Positions 54,842 through 62,758 of a stretch of DNA of 64,000 bases are shown in pieces. The DNA comes from Halanaerobium saccharolyticum (GTDB lineage Bacteria > Bacillota > Halanaerobiia > Halanaerobiales > Halanaerobiaceae): contig NZ_QAXS01000006.1 in the NCBI RefSeq assembly GCF_003053565.1, positions 62,001 through 126,000 on the forward strand, written 5' to 3'. Every line of letters starts with the position of its first letter. The first letter of the stretch is position 1. The notes below the pieces were generated by a model. It saw only the letters and a list, made by a program, of their open reading frames with translations. It did no database searches and was not told the DNA's origin. The position numbers and the translations under genes were made by a program.

Positions 54842-56365
54842 TTAATTTTCGTAAAAGCCTAATTTATTGAGATGTCTGCCGATATGTCTCTCTAAAGCCT
54901 GACGGTATTCCTTATCATGCTCATCCCAGAATTTATACAGTTTATCTCTAAAAAGATAACGTCCATCTCTTTTGTCCTGCAGTATAAAGCCGTAAGTTAT
55001 ATGCAGCAGCTGTCTAACTTCATTGATTTCCAAGAGCTCTCCCAGTTCCTGATCGCTGAGCTGAGCAAGTTCCGGCACCTTTGACAGATCTGTAGTCACA
55101 TGATAAAACTTTTTAGCTTCTTCGAACTTTTCTAAAGCATAAGCATGAATATCCCTGTATAATGAAGGATCATTTTCGGCTACAACTCTAATTGCCTCCA
55201 GCCAGTTAGTTCCGGCTGTTTTGACATGAACTCTGCCTCCGGTATGTCTGCCAATTATCGGAAAGACACTAAATTTATCACTGCCGGAATGAATACTCAG
55301 TTTATAACCAAAACGATCGGCAATATCAGCATGGATTTTAAATTCTTTTTCAAACTGATCTAAATCTCCTATATAATCAATACCCTTTTGGAATTCTCCC
55401 ACAAAACGAGGGGCCAGAGAATTAACCTCAATCTTATTTCGCTTTAATTCATTGGCTACAAAAAAATGCGCTTCCGGAGTAGTAGGAGTTGAAGTCTCAT
55501 CAATTGAAATTTCAAAATCAACATCCCGGTCCGATTTTTTTAATAAATGCTGTATCTCTTTAGCAAAGTCCAGCATTTTATAATAAATTAAAACAATCTC
55601 TTTAAAATTATCCTGATTGTATTCCAGCTGGTAGCCAGAATTAAGAACAAAGGTTTTGTTTAAATACTGATCTTCCAGGCCCTGACGTAAATAATCAGGA
55701 ACCTCCTGGTAGGCATTTTCAATTTCAGCCTCAGTCATCTGGTCCAGATCATCATTAATATAATCTGTACAGTCTAAGGTCAGCATAGAATATCCTAAAT
55801 CTAAAGCTTCTTCGATATCTGGTTTTTCTTTTAAGTGATCTGCATCAGCTGCAAAACCATCCTGATAGCCTTCCTGAAAAACAGCCCAGCTGACATCATC
55901 AAGCACTGACTTAAAAGTTCTGCCGGTTAAATTAAGCTCCCGTACTGACTGCTGAGCAAAAACAGGCATAGCAGAACTATCTTTAACAGCCTCAATATGC
56001 CCGGGAGTTGCAATCCCAAGACGATCACCAAGACCAAAACTTGCTGTCTTATTCCCTAAAGCTCTGGGAGCTGTAAAAGGAAAAATCTCTCTTAAAATCT
56101 CAGCATTATAGTGACTTAAAGGTGCAATTTTAGCCTTAAAGCCCGCCAGTTCTTCTATTTTACCCTGAAATAGCTCGAAATTTTTAGACTTGTTTAATAT
56201 AACCAGCTTCTTTTTCTGATCAATTTTAGCCAAAAAATAGAATGACTTGCCCTCTTTAATTATTGAGCGGGGATAAATTCGATAATCTTCAGCGTATTCA
56301 GCAACTTTTTTAACGGCTTCTTTTGAAGTACCAACCAGTTCTTCAGCAAAATCTTTCCAGGACAT
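54842..56365 (-). CDS. uxaE: Tagaturonate epimerase
   Basis: 507 residues. The segment GLGDRLGIATPGH (111-123) and LDCTDYINDD, EISIDETSTPTTPEAH and SIHSGSDKFSVFPIIGR are the signature of the UxaE family, first defined in Thermotoga maritima. The enzyme epimerises D-tagaturonate and D-fructuronate and has a metal-dependent TIM-barrel fold. It lies between uxaB and uxaC, each with its own strong binding site (here AAGGAGG). Older annotation calls such proteins hypothetical. Its role here is to let galacturonate and glucuronate share one downstream branch. Confidence 0.9.
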   Translation of the reverse strand: MSWKDFAEELVGTSKEAVKKVAEYAEDYRIYPRSIIKEGKSFYFLAKIDQKKKLVILNKSKNFELFQGKIEELAGFKAKIAPLSHYNAEILREIFPFTAPRALGNKTASFGLGDRLGIATPGHIEAVKDSSAMPVFAQQSVRELNLTGRTFKSVLDDVSWAVFQEGYQDGFAADADHLKEKPDIEEALDLGYSMLTLDCTDYINDDLDQMTEAEIENAYQEVPDYLRQGLEDQYLNKTFVLNSGYQLEYNQDNFKEIVLIYYKMLDFAKEIQHLLKKSDRDVDFEISIDETSTPTTPEAHFFVANELKRNKIEVNSLAPRFVGEFQKGIDYIGDLDQFEKEFKIHADIADRFGYKLSIHSGSDKFSVFPIIGRHTGGRVHVKTAGTNWLEAIRVVAENDPSLYRDIHAYALEKFEEAKKFYHVTTDLSKVPELAQLSDQELGELLEINEVRQLLHITYGFILQDKRDGRYLFRDKLYKFWDEHDKEYRQALERHIGRHLNKLGFYEN

Positions 56366-56407
56366 AATAATACCTCCTTAGTATTGAGAAACTTTATCCA
56401 GGCAGAA

Positions 56408-56439
56408 TATCCTCACCAATAAATTATTAAGTGAGGATA
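56408..56439 (-). other. Intercistronic hairpin between uxaB and uxaE
   Basis: TATCCTCAC pairs with GTGAGGATA (9 bp) around a 14-base loop, with no T-run. It could stabilise the uxaB end of the mRNA. Confidence 0.5.
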
Positions 56440-56455
56440 AATCTACTTTTATATT

Positions 56456-57994
56456 CTATTTAATTAATTTCTCTAAACTGGCTTTCATTCCTTCTTTTTT
56501 AATCAGATTTAAATTAGAAATTAAGGAATCTGTTAGGCCTGGAAGCTCATTTAAATCTCTGTCCCAGAAATCCTGGTTTGCCAGTACATCCTGACCCAGT
56601 TCAGCTAAATCAATTTCTCCAGCTTCAAAGCTGCTCCAGAGATCTGCAAAGTAGTTAAGAGCATCCTTATCATCTCTAATTAAATATTTCTCTCCATCAC
56701 GGTAAGCAGCAAGTTTTCCTTCTTCCAGTTCAGTTCCATGGTAGAAATGAATTAAAGCTGCCAGAGCAAAACTTAAACGCTCAGGTACTTTATCATATTC
56801 TTCAATATGCTGAACCAGTGAAGGTAAAACTCTGGTTTTGAACTTAGAAGTTGAGTTTAAAGAAATATCAAGCCATTTATGATCAATATATGGATTTTTG
56901 AAACGCTCAAAGATTTTGGAAGCAAAGTCTTCCAGTTCATCTTCATCTGCATCTAAAGTAGGTATAATATCTTCAAATACTGCCTGGTTGATAAATTCAC
57001 CCACCAGCTCATCATTAACTGCATCTCTTACCAGATCAATTCCTGCTAGATAGGATACAGGTACTGTTGAAGTATGAGCACCATTTAATATTCTAACTTT
57101 TGTTGTTCTATAAGGTGTTAAATCATCCACCCACTTTACATTTAAACCGGCTTTATGGAAAGGCAGTTTTTCTTTTAAACTTTCATCTCCTTCGATAACC
57201 CAGAGATGAAAAATTTCGCCAGTATCCAGATTCTGATCATGGTAGCCTAGTTCAGCTTCCAGCTCATCAATCTCATTAAAAGGATAGCCGGTTACAATTC
57301 TGTCAACCAAAGTATTTAAAAAGTGATTTGCTTCTTCAATCCAGTTTTTAAATTCTGCTTCAAGATTCCAGTCATCTGCTAATTTTAAGATAATCCTTTT
57401 TAAATTATCTCCATTGCGGTCAATTAACTCTACTGGAATAATTACCATCCCTTTATCCCGGGCACCATTAAATGTCTGGTAGCGGTGGTATAAATAGGCA
57501 GCCAGTTTTGCCGGATAAGATTCTGGTGGTGTATCAGTTAATTTATCATCCTCATTATATGCTATACCAGCCTCTGTAGTATTAGAAACTACAAATTCTA
57601 TCTCTGGATTTTCAGCCAGCTTTAAGTACTGATCCCATTCGCTGTAGGATTCAATTCCGCGAGAGATTGCAGTCATAATTTCTTTTTTATTAACTTCTTC
57701 ACCATTTTCAATCCCTCTTAAGTAAAGAGTATAGAGTCCATCCTGTTCATTTAAATTAGAAATTCTACCTTCTCTAATTGGCTGAACTACAACTGTTCTC
57801 CCTTTAAAATGCCCTTTTTTATTCATAGTATGGAACATCCAGTCAACAAAGGCTCTTAAAAAGTTACCTTCTCCAATCTGAACGACTTTTTCAGGATAAT
57901 CTAAAATCTCAGCTGAAAAATCAGCCAGCTCAGTCCCCAGAAGTTCTGACTCTAAGTATTCACGATCTAACATCGGTAAATCATTTTTAGCCAT
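56456..57994 (-). CDS. uxaB: Tagaturonate reductase (mannitol dehydrogenase family)
   Basis: 512 residues. VVQIGEGNFLRAFVDWMFH is the UxaB form of the NAD-binding N-terminus; VVSNTTEAGIAY, PVELIDRNGDNLKRI and the C-terminal RILNGAHTSTVPVSYLAG (with the active-site Lys-region of polyol dehydrogenases) follow. It reduces D-tagaturonate to D-altronate with NADH. UxuB (fructuronate reductase) is a relative, but the overall pattern and the adjacent uxaA favour UxaB. First gene of the operon, with a good promoter 58-87 bases upstream and AAAGGAGG before the ATG. Confidence 0.94.
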   Translation of the reverse strand: MAKNDLPMLDREYLESELLGTELADFSAEILDYPEKVVQIGEGNFLRAFVDWMFHTMNKKGHFKGRTVVVQPIREGRISNLNEQDGLYTLYLRGIENGEEVNKKEIMTAISRGIESYSEWDQYLKLAENPEIEFVVSNTTEAGIAYNEDDKLTDTPPESYPAKLAAYLYHRYQTFNGARDKGMVIIPVELIDRNGDNLKRIILKLADDWNLEAEFKNWIEEANHFLNTLVDRIVTGYPFNEIDELEAELGYHDQNLDTGEIFHLWVIEGDESLKEKLPFHKAGLNVKWVDDLTPYRTTKVRILNGAHTSTVPVSYLAGIDLVRDAVNDELVGEFINQAVFEDIIPTLDADEDELEDFASKIFERFKNPYIDHKWLDISLNSTSKFKTRVLPSLVQHIEEYDKVPERLSFALAALIHFYHGTELEEGKLAAYRDGEKYLIRDDKDALNYFADLWSSFEAGEIDLAELGQDVLANQDFWDRDLNELPGLTDSLISNLNLIKKEGMKASLEKLIK

Positions 57995-58052
57995 TATGTG
58001 CCTCCTTTAAATTCAAAAATCGATAAAATAATCCATTTTACCCTTCAAGTTT

Positions 58053-58081
58053 ATAATACTAAAAATATACTCACTTAACAA
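58053..58081 (-). promoter_or_regulatory. Promoter of the uxaB-uxaE-uxaC-uxaA operon
   Basis: On the minus strand TTGTTA and TATTAT are 17 bases apart, 59 bases before the uxaB ATG. An inverted repeat TAACAA/TTGTTA (58076-58081, 58091-58096) overlaps the -35 box and could be an operator. Confidence 0.6.
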
Positions 58082-58131
58082 TAAACTTAGTTGTTATTTT
58101 ATTCAATAATTAGTCAATCTTTATTTTAAGT

Positions 58132-59445
58132 TCAACTGCTCGCTGCTGAAAGATTATTCAGTTCTTTTTCTTGCTGCAGTTCACGATAAATTGGTAAGTA
58201 AATTTCTCTGTCTCTGATAACACAGCCTGCTTTCTTTTTGGCTGCCTTTAATTCAGCACATTTGCTGCAGCTGATGCAGACTTTAGTACTGTCCATCTCT
58301 CCCTTTTGAAGAATATCTCTAGCAAAATCAGGGTAAGCGAAAGCCTGACGTCCAAAGCCAGCCAGATCAGTCCAGTCAGCAGCGACCATCCCTGCAGCTG
58401 CGTTAGCTCCATACTGGCGCAGCCAGCTAAATCCGGTACCAATAACCAGCGTCTGATTTAGATTTTCTTTAGTAAATTTAGTTAATTCAAGCAGTCTTTT
58501 TACTCCCAGCAGAGGATGTTCTGGCGGCTGATAACCACCGTTATCATAGGGGCGGTTGACATGAGGTTTCAAATAGGGAGTGCTGGCAGTAACATTAATC
58601 AACTTAACCCCCAGTTCTTCCAGCTCTTTTAAGAGTTTTGCCGCTTCAGCTAAATCAGGATTACCATCCTGATCTGTTGCCCAGCCTCCAGGAATTGCAT
58701 CATAAATATTTAAACGGACCGCCAGATCAATATCAACCTTATTTTTTACCTTCATAATAGTTTCTTTTAAAAAACGAGTCCTATTTTCATATGTCCCACC
58801 ATACTTACCTTTGCGGTCATAAGCAGCCAGCAGAGAAGAAAGCAGATAGCGGTGACAGCTTTTGATATCAACTGCATCAAAACCTGCCTCTGCCGCCAGC
58901 TCTGCAGCCTTAAGATAATCAAGCTGCAGCTGATCCAGTTCCTCATCTGTGATGATGTGGAAATCGTTTTCTGCAATTGAGACAGGGTCAAGCTCCTGAT
59001 CATTAAAGGCTATAATGTTATTCTCACCAAAACGACCTGAATGAGTCAGCTGAGCCACTGTATAAGGATCAACTTCTGACTCATTTTTTATAAGTTTAAT
59101 CAGGTCTTTAAATTGAGCTAAATTTTCCTGTTTCAGATATAACTGACTTTCATTTGCCCTACCTGCTTTATCCACAGCAATCGCTTCCAGCCAGATTAAT
59201 CCGGCTCCCCCATTTGCAAAGCGCTTATACCTTCTTTTAGTCAGCTCAGAAGGAGTCCCATCTGCTTCAGCATCTGCACCTTCCATCGGGTGGATAGCAA
59301 TCCGGTTGGGAATTAGACGATTATTTATTTTAAGTTCTTCATTTAATATTTTTGTGTTCTCCGACAGAGGCAGTTCAAAATCAAGCTCTTTTAGATCTGC
59401 TTTAAGCTCTTTTAGAGAACTATAATTAAATTTTTGAGCTTTCAT
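58132..59445 (-). CDS. NADH:flavin oxidoreductase (old yellow enzyme family) with C-terminal cysteine cluster
   Basis: 437 residues, an FMN-type TIM barrel: NRIAIHPMEGADA, VAQLTHSGRFG, FDAVDIKSCHRYLLSSLLA and the C-terminal MVAADWTDLAGFGRQAFAYP. Cysteines at 390, 393, 396 and 408 (CISCSKC...C) match the 4Fe-4S site of 2,4-dienoyl-CoA-reductase-like enzymes, but the second FAD/NADPH domain of those enzymes is absent. It likely reduces an activated C=C or a related substrate. It is downstream of the ABC and Gfo/Idh genes and upstream of uxaB. Its role in pectin breakdown is unknown. AAGAAGGGA precedes the ATG. Confidence 0.85.
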   Translation of the reverse strand: MKAQKFNYSSLKELKADLKELDFELPLSENTKILNEELKINNRLIPNRIAIHPMEGADAEADGTPSELTKRRYKRFANGGAGLIWLEAIAVDKAGRANESQLYLKQENLAQFKDLIKLIKNESEVDPYTVAQLTHSGRFGENNIIAFNDQELDPVSIAENDFHIITDEELDQLQLDYLKAAELAAEAGFDAVDIKSCHRYLLSSLLAAYDRKGKYGGTYENRTRFLKETIMKVKNKVDIDLAVRLNIYDAIPGGWATDQDGNPDLAEAAKLLKELEELGVKLINVTASTPYLKPHVNRPYDNGGYQPPEHPLLGVKRLLELTKFTKENLNQTLVIGTGFSWLRQYGANAAAGMVAADWTDLAGFGRQAFAYPDFARDILQKGEMDSTKVCISCSKCAELKAAKKKAGCVIRDREIYLPIYRELQQEKELNNLSAASS

Positions 59446-59461
59446 TTAATCAAATCCCTTC

Positions 59462-60685
59462 TTAATTAAATGGATTAAAAGCAGTATAGTTCTCTACATT
59501 TACCCATTTACTTTTAACTGCCCAGTCAAGATCAAGATCAGATAATAATTTTCTTTCGGCAAAGGCCTGATCAATTTTTTCGTCTATACCCGGTAAAACA
59601 GTCTGGTATTCTCCAGCTTCATTTTCAAATTCTTTTATTAAATTTTGCGGTACTGCTTTAATTTTTTCAGCCGAATCATAAGCTCCATTAATTGCTACAA
59701 CAAAGTTTCGGGTGTTTTCTGGTGTACAGTATAAGTCCTCAATTAAAGAAAGATGCTTATCTGCTGCAATCCGGAAAACTTCCTTTTTAGGATCCAGACC
59801 TTCATTATCAAATTCAATAACTTCACCATCATTAAGTTCAATTTTTGTTTCTTCATTCATCTTCCAGCTGATCTTTCCTTTGGTACCAATGATCTCCATT
59901 ACCGGATCTCTTTTTTCTTCTGGAATATGAGTTACATAAAAATATATCTTAGTGCCTGTAGTTGTTTCCGCTTTCAGGCAGGAATTATCATCAGCCTCTA
60001 TGTAGCTGTGCCCTCTGTAAAGTTCAGCTCTTACTCTTTTTAACTGGGCAGAACTGTGCATACTCTGTCCTGCTATAAAGATCATGTTATTTAAATAATG
60101 GGCAAAGGCATTGTGCATAGGTCCATCTAAAACTAATTGACCCATGGCCACACTTTTACCGGCCCAGTCATTACGGTCATAATATGATTTAAAACGCGGC
60201 CAGAATCCTTTCGCTGCTATCTCTTTTATCTCACCCAGCTTACCCTCTAAAATAAACTGCTTAATTTTTCTAATAGTATGAGAGTGGATATACTGAAAAC
60301 CAATAGAACAAAATCTTCCTGTTTCTTTTTCAGTTTTAATCATTGCATCAATTTCCTGAACAGTTGGTGCAGGCGGCTTTTCTAATAGAATATTATAACC
60401 TGCTTTCATACCTTTTATTGCCATCTCAGCATGGGTTGGAATTGATACAGGGAGTCCAATTACATCAACACAGGCCTTGGCTTCTTTTAGTAAGCTTTCA
60501 TAAGAACTGTAAATTGCTATTCCCTTATGTCTTAATTCTCTTACTTTATCAGCATTATTCACCTGATCATTAACTACTACAGCTGTCAGCTTCATTTTAC
60601 CTTCAGCTTCCAGTTCCTCAATATTTCTTAGATAACTTCCGGCAAAATTTCGCACACCAACAACTGCAAAACCTACTTCTGACAT
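59462..60685 (-). CDS. Gfo/Idh/MocA-family oxidoreductase (second copy)
   Basis: 407 residues, longer than the copy at 50623. The Rossmann motif is GFAVVGVRNFAGSYLR, the hallmark Lys is in E102-K103-P104 (LLEKPPAPT), and GPMHNAFAHYLNNM replaces the usual G-x-H-x-x-D segment. The insertion and sequence are unlike the first copy, so substrates probably differ. It lies 16 bases upstream of the OYE gene and downstream of the ABC permeases, suggesting a sugar or uronate from the imported oligosaccharide. AAGGAGG precedes the ATG. Confidence 0.82.
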   Translation of the reverse strand: MSEVGFAVVGVRNFAGSYLRNIEELEAEGKMKLTAVVVNDQVNNADKVRELRHKGIAIYSSYESLLKEAKACVDVIGLPVSIPTHAEMAIKGMKAGYNILLEKPPAPTVQEIDAMIKTEKETGRFCSIGFQYIHSHTIRKIKQFILEGKLGEIKEIAAKGFWPRFKSYYDRNDWAGKSVAMGQLVLDGPMHNAFAHYLNNMIFIAGQSMHSSAQLKRVRAELYRGHSYIEADDNSCLKAETTTGTKIYFYVTHIPEEKRDPVMEIIGTKGKISWKMNEETKIELNDGEVIEFDNEGLDPKKEVFRIAADKHLSLIEDLYCTPENTRNFVVAINGAYDSAEKIKAVPQNLIKEFENEAGEYQTVLPGIDEKIDQAFAERKLLSDLDLDWAVKSKWVNVENYTAFNPFN

Positions 60686-60840
60686 TTACGCAACCTCCTT
60701 ATTTTTTATCTTTTTCTCAGTAAGTAATTATCAAATATCTCTTCAATTTAAACTAATTATACATAACTATCTAAAATACTTCTAAACATAATTTGTGTTC
60801 TGATCAGATCTTTAACAAAATTTAAGCTGAAAAATCCTGA

Positions 60841-61686
60841 TCAATCAATACCTGAGAATGCAACACCATCAATTAAATATCTCTGGAAGAATATGAAGAG
60901 AATTATTGTTGGTAAGATTGAAAGAAATGTCATTGCAAACATTGCTCCCCAGTTTGTAATCGCATTTGGATCAGAGAACATTTTAAGTGCAATTGAAACT
61001 GGATATTTAGTTACACTCTGTAAATATAGTAAAGGTGTCATGAAATCATTCCAGGACCAGTAAAATCTAAAGATTCCAGCTGTTACTAATACCGGCTTTA
61101 AGTTAGGTAGAATGATTTTAAAGAAAATCCCAAATTTACTGCAGCCGTCAATTTCTGCTGCTTCATCTAATTCAGTTGGTATACCTCTAACAAACTGAAC
61201 CATTAAGAAGGTAAAGAATGGTACCGGCAGCATCTGAGGTAAAATAACCGGTAAATACGATCCAACCCAGCCCCACTGATTAAACATAATATACTGAGGT
61301 ATTCTTAGAATTTGTCCCGGCACTAAAACTGTTGCAATCATAATTGCAAACCAGAATTTTTGACCGATAAATCTGGTTCTGGTAAAACCAAAAGCAGAAA
61401 AAGAAGCTAAAATAATCTGACCAATTGTAGCAGTACCAGAAATGAAGAATGAATTTCTAAAGAAAGTTAAAAAAGATACTCCTCCAAATCCTCTCCAGCC
61501 TTCTAAATAATTTCTAAACTGCATTGCATCAGGCCATAAAGTAGCACTTAGAGCATTTCCGGATGATTTTAATGAACCTGCTACCATCCAAAGCAAAGGA
61601 TAAAGCATAAAGATACAAAAACCGCCGACTAATACCTGAAATAATATGTTTTTAAGTTTTTCTTTTTGACTAAAGGTTAAATTCAT
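60841..61686 (-). CDS. ABC sugar transporter permease (UgpE/MalG type)
   Basis: 281 residues from the ATG at 61686 (GGAAGGAG 8 bases upstream). Six membrane segments; the ATPase-contact EAA loop is ELDEAAEIDGCSKFGIFFKI-ILP. It pairs with the permease upstream, 3 bases away, and with the binding protein to form a carbohydrate importer of the CUT1 type. Given the neighbours, oligogalacturonides are the probable cargo. No ATPase gene is present here; a shared MsmX-like ATPase elsewhere is likely. Confidence 0.93.
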   Translation of the reverse strand: MNLTFSQKEKLKNILFQVLVGGFCIFMLYPLLWMVAGSLKSSGNALSATLWPDAMQFRNYLEGWRGFGGVSFLTFFRNSFFISGTATIGQIILASFSAFGFTRTRFIGQKFWFAIMIATVLVPGQILRIPQYIMFNQWGWVGSYLPVILPQMLPVPFFTFLMVQFVRGIPTELDEAAEIDGCSKFGIFFKIILPNLKPVLVTAGIFRFYWSWNDFMTPLLYLQSVTKYPVSIALKMFSDPNAITNWGAMFAMTFLSILPTIILFIFFQRYLIDGVAFSGID

Positions 61687-61689
61687 CAA

Positions 61690-62640
61690 TTATTCTCCTT
61701 CCGATTCATAATATACCCATTTATTGGATGTTTTAAACAGCACAATCGTAACAATGGTCAATAAAACAAGTATAATCCAGGCAAGAGCTGAACCGTAACC
61801 TAAGTATCCATTAGAAATACCTTTACGATAGAGATAAACGGCATATACCAGGGTTCTGTTTAAAGGACCACCCTCAGTAATAATGTAAACCTGAGTAAAG
61901 ACCATAAACATCTTAACCATCTGCATAATCAAATTAAAGAAAATAACTGGAGTTAAAAGTGGTAAGGTAACACTAAAGAACTGCTGTACTTTACCTGCTC
62001 CATCAATCTCAGCTGCCTCATATAAACCTTTTGGAATCTGTTTTAAACCGGCCAAAAAGATAATCATCGGAGAACCAAACTGCCAGGCAGCAAGTAAAAT
62101 AATTGTCCAGATAGCATAATCAGGGTGACCAATCCAGGAAATTCTATTACTCATAATCCCCATTCCAACAAGAAAGTCATTAAAAGCTCCCTGTGAGGAA
62201 AATAACTGACGCCAGATTACTGAAATAGCAACACTACCACCTAAAATAGAAGGTACATAATAGGCCGCCCGGTAGAAATTAGTAAAAGGTCTGGCTTTTC
62301 TAAAAACTAATGCCAGTGCCAGAGCACTTGCCAGTCTTAAAGGTACAGCAAAAACTACATAATAAAATGTTACTTTAAGCGAAGTCCAAAATTTTGGGTC
62401 ATCAGTAAATATTTCTATATAATTGCGAAGCCCTACCCAGCTTGGATCACCTACAATAGTATATTCTGTTAAAGAATAATACAGAGACCTTAGTAAAGGA
62501 AAAGCTAAAAATGCTAAAAACCCAATTAACCAGGGTAAAATAAATACATAACCAGTTAAATTCTCTTTTATCCACTTCTTTTTATTCATTCCAGCATCTA
62601 GAGAGCGAACCGAATCCAGTGCTTCAAATTTATTATTCAA
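61690..62640 (-). CDS. ABC sugar transporter permease (UgpA/MalF type)
   Basis: 316 residues. Six membrane segments with the N-terminal ENLTGYVFILPWLIGFLAFL and the EAA loop LYEAAEIDGAGKVQQFFSVTLP. The start is a TTG at 62640, 7 bases after AAGGAGGG; an internal ATG 17 codons later has no comparable site. The partner permease follows directly. It is separated from the binding-protein gene by a strong hairpin, so lower expression than the binding protein is expected. Confidence 0.92.
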   Translation of the reverse strand: MNNKFEALDSVRSLDAGMNKKKWIKENLTGYVFILPWLIGFLAFLAFPLLRSLYYSLTEYTIVGDPSWVGLRNYIEIFTDDPKFWTSLKVTFYYVVFAVPLRLASALALALVFRKARPFTNFYRAAYYVPSILGGSVAISVIWRQLFSSQGAFNDFLVGMGIMSNRISWIGHPDYAIWTIILLAAWQFGSPMIIFLAGLKQIPKGLYEAAEIDGAGKVQQFFSVTLPLLTPVIFFNLIMQMVKMFMVFTQVYIITEGGPLNRTLVYAVYLYRKGISNGYLGYGSALAWIILVLLTIVTIVLFKTSNKWVYYESEGE

Positions 62641-62669
62641 AAATCTCCCTCCTTAAGTGTTAATACAAA

Positions 62670-62708
62670 CTATAAGCTAGTGACTCATTTTAAATCACTA
62701 GCTTATAG
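62670..62708 (-). other. Intercistronic hairpin after the binding-protein gene
   Basis: CTATAAGCTAGTGA pairs perfectly with TCACTAGCTTATAG (14 bp, 11-base loop) and is not followed by a T-run. It lies 50 bases past the binding-protein stop and 30 before the permease start. Such hairpins protect the 3' end of binding-protein mRNA in other sugar operons. Confidence 0.7.
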
Positions 62709-62758
62709 AATTTTATCTTATTTTATTTTTTATTTAAATAAGAATGTTAATGCTCAAC

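Noticed and set aside
51790-58081. CRISPR-like or integron-like structure from regularly spaced hairpins
   Set aside because: The hairpins between uxa genes differ in sequence and size and lie at intercistronic positions; no repeat-spacer pattern occurs anywhere in the window.
58248-59003. Minus-strand short frames overlapping the OYE gene
   Set aside because: They lie within the real frame at a shifted phase and show no start signals.
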